Below are positions 1 through 7,500 of a stretch of DNA of 8,009 nucleotides, in pieces. The first letter of the stretch is position 1. Every line of letters begins with the position of its first letter. The DNA is from an uncultured Acetobacteraceae bacterium (lineage in GTDB: Bacteria; Pseudomonadota; Alphaproteobacteria; Acetobacterales; Acetobacteraceae), in assembly GCA_937930165.1 (NCBI GenBank), contig CALGVL010000037.1, positions 1-8,009 on the forward strand, in the 5' to 3' direction. Under the pieces are notes generated by a model. That model was not told the DNA's origin, made no database searches, and was given only the letters and a program-made list of their open reading frames with translations. Position numbers and translations under genes: made by a program.

Positions 1-29
1 TGGAGTTCAGACGTGTGCTCTTCCGATCT
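1..29 (+). other. Illumina adapter remnant (not biological)
   Basis: The first 29 bases match the Illumina multiplexing/TruSeq Read 2 adapter, recalled from memory; positions 11-29 read ACGTGTGCTCTTCCGATCT. The final T is the usual ligation T overhang, so genomic sequence begins at 30 (base 29 could be shared). The minus-strand ppk1 reading frame is protein-like right up to this point and then ends. This is untrimmed library adapter and marks a contig end. Confidence 0.97.
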
Positions 30-1273
30 TCGACCATGGCGGTGACACTCTTGCCCGCATCCGCGGCCTCGATCAGGGCGCGGGCGATCGGGCTCTCGCG
101 GCTGGTGCGGTAGAGCGTCTGCTTGATCGCCACCACATTCGGGTCACGCGCCGCCTGGCGGAGGAACTGCACCACCACGTCGAAGGACTCGTAGGGGTGA
201 TGCACCACGATGTCCTTGGCGCGGATCGCCGCGAAGCAATCGCCACCATAGTCCAGGATGCGCTCCGGGAAGCGCGGCGTGTAGGGCGTGAAGAGCAGGT
301 CCGGCCGGTCGTCCACGATGAGCTGCTTCAGATCCGCAAGGCCGAGCAGCCCGTCCACCAGGAAGACACCGCCGGGACCGGCGCCAAGTTCCTCGGCCAC
401 GAAACCGACGAGGTCGGCGGGCGTGGAGGCGGTGACGGAGAGATGGATGGCGCGTCCCCGGCGGCGGCGCTTCAGCGCCGTCTCATAGGATCGCACCAGG
501 TCCTCGGCCTCCTCCTCGAATTCCACGTCGGTGTCGCGGATCAGGCGGAACAGCCCGCGCTCCACCGGGATGAAGCCGGGGAAGAGGCGGCCGAGGCAGA
601 GGGAGATCAGGTCCTCCAGCAGCACGAAGCGGATGGTGCGATCGCCCTCCAAGGCCGGCAGCCGGATGAAGCGGTCCACCTGCGGGGGCAGCGGCAGCAG
701 CGCCTTCATGGTGCCGCCATCCTCCTCCCGCACCAGCTTCAGCACCATGCAGAGCGAGAGATTGGCGATGAAGGGGAAGGGATGCGCCGGATCCACCGCC
801 AGCGGTGTCAGCACCGGGAAGACCCGCTCCATGAAGAGGGCCTGCAGCCATTCGAGGTCCGCCCCGGACAATTCCTCCGTCCTGCAGACCGCGAGGCCGG
901 CCTCCCGCAGCAGGCCGAGCAGCTCCCGCCAGCGTCGCTGCTGCTCCTCGATCAGAACGTGGGCGCGTTCCTGCACATCGGCCAATTGCTGCGCCGGACT
1001 GCGGCCATCGGGGGAGAGGGTGGTGATGCCGGCGCGCTCCTGCCCGACCAGGCCGGCGACGCGCACCGAATAGAACTCATCCAGATTGGAGGCGGAGATG
1101 GCGACGAAGCGCAGCCGTTCCAGCAGCGGGTGCTTCGGGTTCGCCGCCTCCTCCAGCACGCGGGTGTTGAAGTCGAGCCAGGAGAGTTCCCGGTTGATGA
1201 ACCGCTCCGGCGCATCCGGCGCGATGGGGGGGTGCGGCGCCTCGACGGTCGGCAGGGTTTCGGCGACTGACAT
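30..1273 (-). CDS. ppk1: Polyphosphate kinase 1 (Ppk1), C-terminus missing
   Basis: Ppk1 reversibly moves the terminal phosphate of ATP onto a growing polyphosphate chain. The frame opens at ATG 1271-1273 (MSVAETLPTVEAP) and stays open to the adapter with no stop. It gives 414 full codons of a protein usually near 700 residues. Visible family motifs are FINRELSWLDFN (about residues 25-36) and SNLDEFYSVR (about 62-71; N63 aligns with the ATP-contacting Asn45 of the E. coli enzyme). Near the cut, HHPYESFDVVVQFLRQAA is followed by IKQTLYR, whose Arg (about 389) aligns with E. coli Arg375. The frame ends in GKSVTAMV, just before the expected VELxARFDE segment, so both phosphorylated-histidine regions are absent. 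The loss is due to the contig end, not gene decay. The gene lies 9 bases after hdaA and is probably co-transcribed with it. Confidence 0.96.
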
Positions 1274-1282
1274 GACCGAAGC

Positions 1283-2032
1283 CTACAACAGCCGAGGGGT
1301 TGCGATAGATCCGTTCTCGGCTTCCGCCGGCGGATCCTCCTCGGCGGTGCCGGCGAAGCCGGGCATCCCCTCCAGCGCGGCGCGGGCCAGGGCGCGGGTC
1401 AGGCGGCCGCCGGTGGCGAGCGCGGCGCGGTCCAGCCGGGCGGCGGCCTCGGCCACCGCCGCCGCCTCCCGCGGCAGGCGCGGCAGCAGCCAGGCCTGCA
1501 GGCCGGGATCGACGCGAAGCTGGCGGTCGGTGAAATGCTTCTGCAGCAGCGCGGCCAGCAGCGCCTCGCTCGGCGGTTGCACCGCCACCGCGGTCATGGC
1601 GCGCAGGCGGCTGCGCAGATCCGGCAGCGCCACCGGCCAGCGCGCCGGCGCCTCCCGCCCGGCCAGCAGCACCGGCTGGCGGCGCTCGGCGCAGAGGTTC
1701 AGCAGGTGCAGTAGCGCCCGTTCCTCCGCCGCGCAATCGGCATCGTCCACCGCCAAGCCGGGACCGGGCGGGACATCCGGCAGGCCGCGCAGCATGGGGC
1801 CGTCCAGCACCGGCCAGCCACGCTCGGCGGCCAGGCCGCGCAGCATATGGGTCTTGCCGGTGGCCGCCGGGCCGAAGAGCGCAAGGCGGCCGCCCGGCCA
1901 GTCCTCCGGGCGCCGCAGCCAGGCCAGGGCGGCCCGGTTCGACTCGTCCTCCAGCAGGTCGGCCGGGTCGTGCGAGGCGGCAAAGGGCAGCGGCAACGGC
2001 AATTGGCGCGCCGGATAGTGGATGGCGCTCAT
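1283..2032 (-). CDS. hdaA: DnaA regulatory inactivator HdaA (Hda-type AAA+ protein)
   Basis: The 249-residue protein resembles the AAA+ core of DnaA without its C-terminal DNA-binding domain, which defines the Hda/HdaA family. Members bind the DNA-loaded sliding clamp and stimulate ATP hydrolysis by DnaA, preventing re-initiation of replication. Near the N-terminus QLPLPLPF (residues 10-17) is a clamp-binding motif. The Walker A motif is GPAATGKTH (54-62), Walker B is LAVDDAD (93-99), a sensor-I-like VLLAG starts at 121, LPDLRSRLR (137-144) is the arginine-finger/box VII region, and GGRLTRALARAAL (208-220) fits sensor II. The start codon overlaps the stop of the upstream membrane-protein gene (ATGA), suggesting translational coupling; there is no strong Shine-Dalgarno. 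The residues after about 225 are acidic, proline-containing and poorly conserved-looking. An ordinary DnaA paralogue is unlikely at this length. Confidence 0.88.
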   Translation of the reverse strand: MSAIHYPARQLPLPLPFAASHDPADLLEDESNRAALAWLRRPEDWPGGRLALFGPAATGKTHMLRGLAAERGWPVLDGPMLRGLPDVPPGPGLAVDDADCAAEERALLHLLNLCAERRQPVLLAGREAPARWPVALPDLRSRLRAMTAVAVQPPSEALLAALLQKHFTDRQLRVDPGLQAWLLPRLPREAAAVAEAAARLDRAALATGGRLTRALARAALEGMPGFAGTAEEDPPAEAENGSIATPRLL

Positions 2033-3204
2033 GTCCCGGTGCGCGGCGGGTCGAGATAGAGTGGGCTCTCCAGATAGCGCCGCAGCCAGTAGCGGGCGAC
2101 GACGCCGATCGCGGCGGCCATCGGCACCGCCAGCAGCACGCCGAGGAAGCCGAAGGCGACGCCGCCGGCAAAGAGCGCGAAGATCACCCAGACCGCATGC
2201 AGCTCCACCCTGTCGCCGAGCAGCCGGGGATAGATGATGTAGCCCTCCACAGTCTGCCCCAGCAGGAAGACGCCGAGCACGGTCAGCACCCCGTTCCAGG
2301 TGCCGAACTGCGCAAGCGCCAGGGCCAGCGCCGTGATCATGCCGGTCAGCGAGCCGACATAGGGGATGAAGGAGAGGATCCCCGCCATCAGCCCTACCGT
2401 CAGCCCCAGCTCCAGCCCCACCGCCGAGAGCGCCGCCGCGTAATAGACCGCCAGCAGCGCGCAGCAGATGAGCTGCCCGCGCAGCCAGGCGGAGAGCACC
2501 CGGTCCGTATCCCGCGCCAATTGCCGCAGCGTGGCGGCGGAGCGGCGCGGCAGCCAGGCATCCACGCGGATGATGATCCGTGGCCAGTCACGCAGCAGGT
2601 AGAAGGCGACGATGGGCGTGACCACGACCAGGGTGAAGACGTTGAACAGCGCCACGCCGCCGCCGATCAGCCGCGCCAGGGCGGTGCCGAGGAAGGAGAT
2701 GATCGCCCCCGCCTGCGCCACCGCCAGATCCTGCAATTGGCCGCTCACGACATCCGGGCCGAAGCGCTCCGACAGCGCCGAGATCGCCTCCCGCACCGCC
2801 TGGCCTATGCCGAGCACATAGCTCGGCAGGCGCTGCAGCAGCACCGTGACCTGGGAGATCAGCAGCGGATAGAGCAGCAGCACGCAGAGCAGCGCGATGG
2901 CCGCCAGGGCGAGGATCAGCAACAGCGCCGCGAAGGTCCGCGGAATCCCGAGCCAGGCCAGCCGGGTGGCAGGCGGATCGAGGAAATAGGCGATGAAGGC
3001 CGCCAGGACGAAAGGTGTCAGGATCGCCGAGAACAGCCAGAGGACGAGCAGCAGCGCCCCCAGCAGGCCCAGTGCCAGCGCCACCCGCTGGCCGCGCGTG
3101 GCGAGGCGGGGCGGGCTCGGCAGGATGCGGCCGCGGCCAGGGGCGGGCGGCGTCTCTCCCGCAGGCGGGCGCGGCATGGGCCGGTCCGGCGGCACGAGAT
3201 TCAT
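2029..3204 (-). CDS. AI-2E family transporter (PerM/TqsA-like membrane protein)
   Basis: This 391-residue polytopic inner-membrane protein belongs to the AI-2E transporter (PF01594, formerly UPF0118) family. Known members include the E. coli quorum-signal exporter TqsA and Na+/H+ antiporter-like proteins, so the substrate cannot be read from sequence. A proline-rich cytoplasmic N-terminus (1-38) precedes hydrophobic segments near 40-60, 61-76, 90-113 and 183-204, and a cluster over 247-372. Family hallmarks are PFVLAAFIAYFLDPP (64-78), RGQL (242-245), SFIPYVGS (278-285) and VEGYIIYPRLLGDRVELHA (319-337). The region between about 114 and 180 is the soluble loop typical of the family. Its start overlaps the stop of the phosphatidyltransferase gene by four bases with GGGG just upstream, and its stop overlaps hdaA in the same way. 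This placement next to hdaA is, from memory, common in alphaproteobacteria. Confidence 0.9.
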   Translation of the reverse strand: MNLVPPDRPMPRPPAGETPPAPGRGRILPSPPRLATRGQRVALALGLLGALLLVLWLFSAILTPFVLAAFIAYFLDPPATRLAWLGIPRTFAALLLILALAAIALLCVLLLYPLLISQVTVLLQRLPSYVLGIGQAVREAISALSERFGPDVVSGQLQDLAVAQAGAIISFLGTALARLIGGGVALFNVFTLVVVTPIVAFYLLRDWPRIIIRVDAWLPRRSAATLRQLARDTDRVLSAWLRGQLICCALLAVYYAAALSAVGLELGLTVGLMAGILSFIPYVGSLTGMITALALALAQFGTWNGVLTVLGVFLLGQTVEGYIIYPRLLGDRVELHAVWVIFALFAGGVAFGFLGVLLAVPMAAAIGVVARYWLRRYLESPLYLDPPRTGT

Positions 3205-3791
3205 GGCCCCTCGTCCCCCGCACCGGCGCGCGGGCCGCGCAGCGCCGAGACGACATAGGCGAGGCCGGAGGCGAAGGTGGTGGCGGCGACCAGCCAGATC
3301 ATCGCCTCCAGCAGGATGGCGGCCCTCAGGCCGAAGCCGGCCAGCAGCAGCGCCAGCCCGGCCAGGCCGAGCTGCAGCAGCGTGTTGAGCTTGGAGATGA
3401 AGAGCGGCCGGATGGCCGGCGGCTGGCCCAGCACCCAGAGCACCAGAACCCCGCCCACGATCACCAGGTCGCGGAACACCACCAGGATGGCGAGCCAGTC
3501 CGGCAGCACGCCGATCCCCGCCAGGGTGACATAGACCGAGACCAGCAGAGCCTTGTCGGCCACCGGATCGAGCAGGGCCCCGAGCGCCGATCGGGCATTG
3601 CGCACCCGCGCCAGCCAGCCGTCCAGCGCATCCGAGATGCCGGCCCCGACGAACAACCCGAAGGCGATGTCGAGCCGCTGCTGCAGGATCAGCCAGATGG
3701 TCGCCGGCACGGCGCAGAGCCGGAGCAGGGTGATGAGATTGGGCAGAGTGACGAGCGCATGGCGCCCCGCCCCGGGATCGAGGCCGGTCAT
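3201..3791 (-). CDS. CDP-alcohol phosphatidyltransferase (PgsA/Cls-like)
   Basis: The 196-residue integral membrane enzyme belongs to the family that displaces CMP from a CDP-linked lipid with an alcohol to make phospholipids. The full CDP-AP signature is present: D54, D57, G58, A61-R62, G71, D75 and D79, with exactly the canonical spacing D-x2-D-G-x2-A-R-x8-G-x3-D-x3-D. These aspartates bind the metals and act in catalysis. A typical amphipathic lead-in LPNLITLLRL (16-25) and about five to six hydrophobic segments follow. I chose the ATG at 3791 because the N-terminus is then family-like; the frame is open up to 4127, but that part overlaps the DUF2066 gene and reads as low-complexity noise. 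Phosphatidylglycerophosphate synthase or cardiolipin synthase activity is possible; the signature does not separate them, so no symbol is given. Confidence 0.9.
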   Translation of the reverse strand: MTGLDPGAGRHALVTLPNLITLLRLCAVPATIWLILQQRLDIAFGLFVGAGISDALDGWLARVRNARSALGALLDPVADKALLVSVYVTLAGIGVLPDWLAILVVFRDLVIVGGVLVLWVLGQPPAIRPLFISKLNTLLQLGLAGLALLLAGFGLRAAILLEAMIWLVAATTFASGLAYVVSALRGPRAGAGDEGP

Positions 3792-3819
3792 GCCGCCACC
3801 CCCCGGGGCACGGCGCGGG

Positions 3820-4623
3820 TCACCCCCCTCCGGCAAGGCCCACGCGCCAGGCCTGGCCCGGCGCCGCGCCCCCTGGCCCTGCGCCCATGGCCGGCGCCAG
3901 GGCGATGCCGAGCCCGGCCAGGTCGCCGGCCGCCAGTTGCGGCGGCGAGCGCAGGCCGAGCCGGAGCCGTGCCGCCTCCACCGTGATGCCGAGGACCTCC
4001 ACCGACGCGACCGCCCCTGCCGATTGCAGGCGCCGCCGCAATTCCAGCCATTCCCCCATGGAACGATAATTGGCGATGGCCTCCAGCCAATTCGAGGCCG
4101 GCCCCGTGGGTGCCGCGCCGCCGCCAAGGCCGGGCGCGGCGGCGACCGGGGGCAGGCCCGGCGCCCGCCCGGCCAACAGGGAGCGGACCCGCCCAGCGTT
4201 GAAATTCACCGTGATCCGGCCGCTGTAGCGGGTGGGATAGGTGCGTTCCTGCTCGATGACGATGGAGGAGACGAGGTTCTCGATCTGGCTGTCGGAAAGC
4301 TGCATGGGCGGCGCCCCGGCTTCTTCCAGCAGTCTCTCCCAGGCGGTGCGGCGGCCGGCGGCGAGCGCCTTCTCGCGCGCCAGGACGCCGTTCTCCGCCG
4401 TGGCCTCGGCCGGCACGCCGTGCTGGCTCAGGTTCAGGAGGGGGGTGCTGGGCTCGACCGCGGTGAGCCCCTCGGCATCGGCGGGCGGCAGGCCCTGCGC
4501 GCCAGCCGGGGTGGCGGCCATGGCGGCCAGCAACGCCGCGGTTGCGAACAGGGCGCGCACATGGTTGTTTCCGCCGCGGCCGACCGGCGCGGCCTGTCCG
4601 GAGCCTGTCCTGCAACCCAGCAT
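3820..4623 (-). CDS. Secreted DUF2066 domain protein
   Basis: The product resembles DUF2066 (PF09839) proteins, whose function is unknown. From the ATG at 4623 it has 267 residues. A hydrophobic stretch RALFATAALLAAMAATPAGA (23-42) followed by QG looks like a Sec signal peptide cut after A42, so the protein is probably periplasmic. The domain core is visible as AREKALAAGRRTAWERLL (about 82-99) and LSDSQIENLVSSIVIEQE (109-126), followed by RYSGRITVNFNAGRVRSLL (132-150). A Gly/Ala/Pro linker (about 153-177) and a second conserved-looking part with YRSMGEWLELRRRL follow. The start is uncertain: ATG 4623 has GGAGA four bases upstream, whereas GTG 4560 would begin directly at the signal peptide with a weaker site, and ATG 4689 has little support. 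It appears to be the first gene of the minus-strand operon, 28 bases before the phosphatidyltransferase gene. Confidence 0.78.
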   Translation of the reverse strand: MLGCRTGSGQAAPVGRGGNNHVRALFATAALLAAMAATPAGAQGLPPADAEGLTAVEPSTPLLNLSQHGVPAEATAENGVLAREKALAAGRRTAWERLLEEAGAPPMQLSDSQIENLVSSIVIEQERTYPTRYSGRITVNFNAGRVRSLLAGRAPGLPPVAAAPGLGGGAAPTGPASNWLEAIANYRSMGEWLELRRRLQSAGAVASVEVLGITVEAARLRLGLRSPPQLAAGDLAGLGIALAPAMGAGPGGAAPGQAWRVGLAGGG

Positions 4624-4787
4624 CAGTTCTCCGTCTCTCCCGAATTCCGGCCGGCCGATTCGGACCGCCGGCACCGGATGGTGCCGCATCCATCGGACGG
4701 TTAATTCATCGGCCGATTCCGACCTCCGCGCCAGACGGCGCTGTGGTCATCGGACGAAACCAAGGCCATAGCCGATCGGAGGTCGCC
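4624..4787. promoter_or_regulatory. Divergent spacer between the DUF2066 gene and purM
   Basis: This spacer of about 164 bases must hold the promoters for both divergent operons. I see no good -35/-10 pair. The only AT-rich patch is TTAATTC at 4701-4707. Structured elements present are an imperfect palindrome at 4640-4663 (CCGAAT ... ATTCGG arms around CCGGCCGG), a 7-bp perfect hairpin at 4669-4686, a 5-bp perfect hairpin at 4728-4741, and the purM ribosome binding site GGAGG at 4778-4782. The two hairpins lie in tandem copies of a diverged repeat that is listed separately. An operator or an RNA leader element is possible, but nothing matches a riboswitch I know. Confidence 0.5.
4653..4756. 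repeat. Diverged tandem repeat (two units, about 58 bp period)
   Basis: Copy 1 spans 4653-4699 and copy 2 spans 4711-4756. By hand alignment they match at 35 of 46 aligned positions with one single-base gap, and 8 of the 11 mismatches are transitions. Both begin GGCCGATTC and end CATCGGACG. Each contains a hairpin with a 4-base loop: CGGCACC/GGTGCCG around GGAT in copy 1, and GCGCC/GGCGC around AGAC in copy 2. A stem pair that is A-T in copy 1 (4673/4682) is G-C in copy 2 (4730/4739). GCCGATCGGA at 4771-4780 may be a remnant of a third unit. The start codon of purM lies just beyond it. Confidence 0.6.

Positions 4788-4790
<3 letters not shown>
4778..4790 (+). promoter_or_regulatory. purM ribosome binding site with CTG start codon
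   Basis: GGAGG at 4778-4782 is followed by TCGCC and then CTG at 4788-4790, in frame with PurM. This is the best Shine-Dalgarno site near the gene and sits exactly where the protein family begins. CTG is a rare but known bacterial start codon. A base-call error for ATG, GTG or TTG cannot be excluded. Confidence 0.6.
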
Positions 4791-5863
<1,073 letters not shown>

Positions 5864-5867
<4 letters not shown>

Positions 5868-6544
5868 GGAAGCGGACCGCCATCCTGATCTCCGGCCGCG
5901 GCTCCAACATGGCGGCACTGCTGACGGCGGCGGCCGATCCCGCCTATCCGGCAGAGATCGCGCTGGTGCTGTCCAACCGCGCCGATGCCGCCGGGCTGGC
6001 CCGCGCCAAGGCCGCCGGGGTGCCGGTGGCGGTGGTGGAAAGCCGCGCCTTCCGCGGCGACCGCGACGGATTCGAGCGGGCCATGGAGGCGGAACTCGTC
6101 CGGCACGATGTGGAATTGCTGGCGCTGGCCGGTTTCATGCGGGTGCTGACGCCTGGATTCGTCGCACGCTGGGAGGGAAGGCTGGTCAACATCCACCCTT
6201 CCCTGCTGCCCGCCTTCCCCGGGCTGGACACCCACCGGCGGGCACTGGAGGCCGGGGTGCGGCTGCATGGCTGCACCGTGCATCTGGTCAGCGCCGGGGT
6301 GGATGAGGGCCCGATCCTGGCCCAGGCCGCAGTGCCCGTGCTGGCCGGGGACACACCGGAAAGCCTGGCGGCGCGGGTGCTGGAGCAGGAGCACCGCCTC
6401 TATCCCGCCGCCCTGGCCTGGCTGGCGGCCGGACGGGTGCGGCTGGAGGATGGCCGGGCGGTGATCGCCGGGATGGCCTCGCCGAATGGCGCCCTGCTGA
6501 ACCCCTTGCCGTCGGCGCCCGCGCTTCCTACACCGCCAACCTGA
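5864..6544 (+). CDS. purN: Phosphoribosylglycinamide formyltransferase (GART)
   Basis: PurN transfers the formyl group of 10-formyltetrahydrofolate to glycinamide ribonucleotide, step 3 of purine synthesis. The 226-residue protein opens with ILISGRGSNMAALL (7-20), the phosphoribosyl-binding loop. It carries the folate-site and catalytic segment LAGFMRVLTPGF (88-99), VNIHPSLLPAFPGLDTH (108-124) and GVDEGPILAQA (145-155). N109, H111 and D147 match the catalytic Asn106, His108 and Asp144 of the E. coli enzyme, so it should be active. The ATG at 5864 overlaps the purM stop by four bases, which suggests coupled translation and a purMN operon. The last 20 or so residues (ASPNGALLNPLPSAPALP onward) are a proline-rich extension beyond the usual family end. 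Confidence 0.96.
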
Positions 6545-6572
6545 CAGGCGCGACCAAGTGAGGGAAACAGCC

Positions 6573-6731
6573 GTGGCCGAGCACCAGGATACCTATGAAT
6601 TCTCCGCCGTCGAGGCGAAGGACATCATAGCCGACCGCCAGCGCGGCTGGGAGAACTTCACCCAGTTCATCACCTGGTCGATCGCGCTGACCGCGATCAT
6701 CCTGCTGGCGATGCTGCTCTTCATCGCCTGA
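6573..6731 (+). CDS. Small membrane protein, likely aa3-type cytochrome c oxidase subunit IV
   Basis: A 52-residue frame starts at GTG 6573 with AGGGA at 6561-6565, seven bases upstream, and ends at TGA 6729-6731. The N-terminal half is charged (MAEHQDTYEF, then AKDIIADRQRGW). One membrane segment follows, WSIALTAIILLAMLLFIA, running to the C-terminus. The short polar head, the WxxFT step (here WENFTQFITW) and the single helix at the very end match the bacterial aa3 oxidase subunit IV family (PF07835) as I remember it. That subunit accompanies the catalytic oxidase subunits in the inner membrane and is not catalytic itself. The gene lies 28 bases after purN and may be read through from it. 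The family call is by pattern only; an unrelated single-pass membrane peptide remains possible. Confidence 0.72.
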   Translation: MAEHQDTYEFSAVEAKDIIADRQRGWENFTQFITWSIALTAIILLAMLLFIA

Positions 6732-6760
6732 CGCCCGGCATCAGCCGGCGGACCATACCG

Positions 6761-6784
6761 GGGGGCGGCCATCAGGCCGCCCCC
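6761..6784. terminator. Hairpin terminator between convergent genes
   Basis: GGGGGCGGCC at 6761-6770, loop ATCA, and GGCCGCCCCC at 6775-6784 form a perfect 10-bp GC stem. It sits between the stop of the small oxidase-like gene and the stop of ndk, where transcription from both sides converges. No real T run follows on either side (only AATTT at 6789-6793), so the intrinsic terminator is GC-strong and T-poor. It could act in both directions. Confidence 0.7.
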
Positions 6785-6792
6785 GCGCAATT

Positions 6793-7215
6793 TCAGCCGA
6801 TGATCTCGATGCCTGCGAAGAAGAAGGCGATCTCGGCCTTCGCGGTCTCCGGGCTGTCGGAGCCATGGACGCTGTTCGCCTCGATGCTCTCGGCGAATTC
6901 CTTGCGGATGGTGCCCGGCGCGGCATTGGCCGGGTTGGTGGCGCCCATGATCTCGCGGTTCTTCGCGACGGCGTTCTCGCCCTCCAGCACCTGCACCACC
7001 ACCGGGCCGCTGGTCATGAAGGCGACCAGATCGTTGTAGAAGGGGCGCTCCCGGTGCACGGCGTAGAACTCGCCGGCCTGGGCCTCGGAGAGGCGCAGGC
7101 GCTTCTGAGCCACGATGCGCAGGCCCGCTTCCTCGAATTTGGCATTGATCTTGCCGGTCAGGTTCCGGCGGGTGGCGTCCGGCTTGATGATGGAGAGGGT
7201 GCGCTCGATGGCCAT
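6793..7215 (-). CDS. ndk: Nucleoside diphosphate kinase
   Basis: Ndk passes the gamma phosphate of ATP through a phosphohistidine to nucleoside diphosphates, balancing the NTP and dNTP pools. The 140-residue length is normal. It starts MAIERTLSIIKPDA with the conserved Lys11 of the KPDA motif. It carries RPFYNDLVAFMTSGPVVVQV (57-76), the segment NREIMGATNPANAAPGTIR (86-104), and the active-site motif NSVHGSDSPETA with His117. The ATG at 7215 is preceded by AAAGGA seven bases upstream. The frame is open to 7266, but the added residues are not family-like. The gene is convergent with purMN and monocistronic as far as can be seen. Confidence 0.97.
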   Translation of the reverse strand: MAIERTLSIIKPDATRRNLTGKINAKFEEAGLRIVAQKRLRLSEAQAGEFYAVHRERPFYNDLVAFMTSGPVVVQVLEGENAVAKNREIMGATNPANAAPGTIRKEFAESIEANSVHGSDSPETAKAEIAFFFAGIEIIG

Positions 7216-7268
7216 CGGGGCGTCCTTTGTGTTGCGTTGCAGAAAACGTCGTTCGGTTGGCGGCACGC

Positions 7269-7297
7269 CCGATAGGCGGGGAGTAAGAGAGGCGCAA
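7269..7297 (-). promoter_or_regulatory. Possible ndk promoter
   Basis: On the minus strand TTGCGC (7297-7292) and TATCGG (7274-7269) are separated by exactly 17 bases, about 55 bases upstream of the ndk start. Each box matches only half of the sigma-70 consensus, so this is a weak candidate chosen mainly for spacing and place. Confidence 0.28.
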
Positions 7298-7341
7298 GAG
7301 GGCGCATAAAGCCTGACCGGGCGAGCGCACCGCGACCTGCA

Positions 7342-7500
7342 CTACGCCTTCCCGACTGCCTTGAGGGCTGCTTCGCGGATTGCCTTAGTCAACTCACCCA
7401 CGGTAGTCGAAGGCGGACCATATAGATTCCCTTCGGCCTCGCGCCGTTTGAGTTGTGCCTCAGCTCGTTTCTCTGCTTGTTCAACCCGCTGGACGAGATC
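7342..7500 (-). pseudogene. C-terminal fragment of an unrecognised protein (foreign segment)
   Basis: On the minus strand the last 52 codons before TAG at 7342-7344 read as a real protein tail. A charged helical stretch (LVQRVEQAEKRAEAQLKRRE) leads into EGNLYGPPSTTVGELTKAIR and ends EAALKAVGKA. I do not recognise the family; the helix could form a coiled coil. Third codon positions include many A and T bases, unlike the neighbouring genes, which almost always end in G or C. The frame stays open beyond 7500, but from there it is antisense to the GlcD-like gene and no longer protein-like, so the true N-terminal part is missing. It is best read as a fragment joined here by misassembly; host origin is less likely. 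Confidence 0.5.

Noticed and set aside
197..1270. Plus-strand open frame (357 codons) antisense to ppk1
   Set aside because: The opposite strand encodes recognisable Ppk1 motifs throughout; this frame has none and is a GC-driven shadow.
30..1273. ppk1 as a naturally truncated pseudogene
   Set aside because: The truncation coincides exactly with Illumina adapter sequence, so it is a contig end.
2197..3258. Long plus-strand open frame (353 codons) antisense to the AI-2E transporter gene
   Set aside because: Its product is a Gln/Arg/Glu-rich low-complexity sequence, a typical shadow of a very GC-rich gene. The minus-strand frame has clear family motifs and membrane segments.
3792..4127. N-terminal extension of the phosphatidyltransferase up to ATG 4127
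   Set aside because: The extra 112 residues overlap the DUF2066 gene, are Arg/Trp/Gly-rich noise, and are not needed for the family fold.
4592..4610. Short direct repeat GCCTGTCC, 11 bases apart
   Set aside because: Only 8 bases twice in GC-rich DNA and probably within the DUF2066 leader codons; expected by chance.
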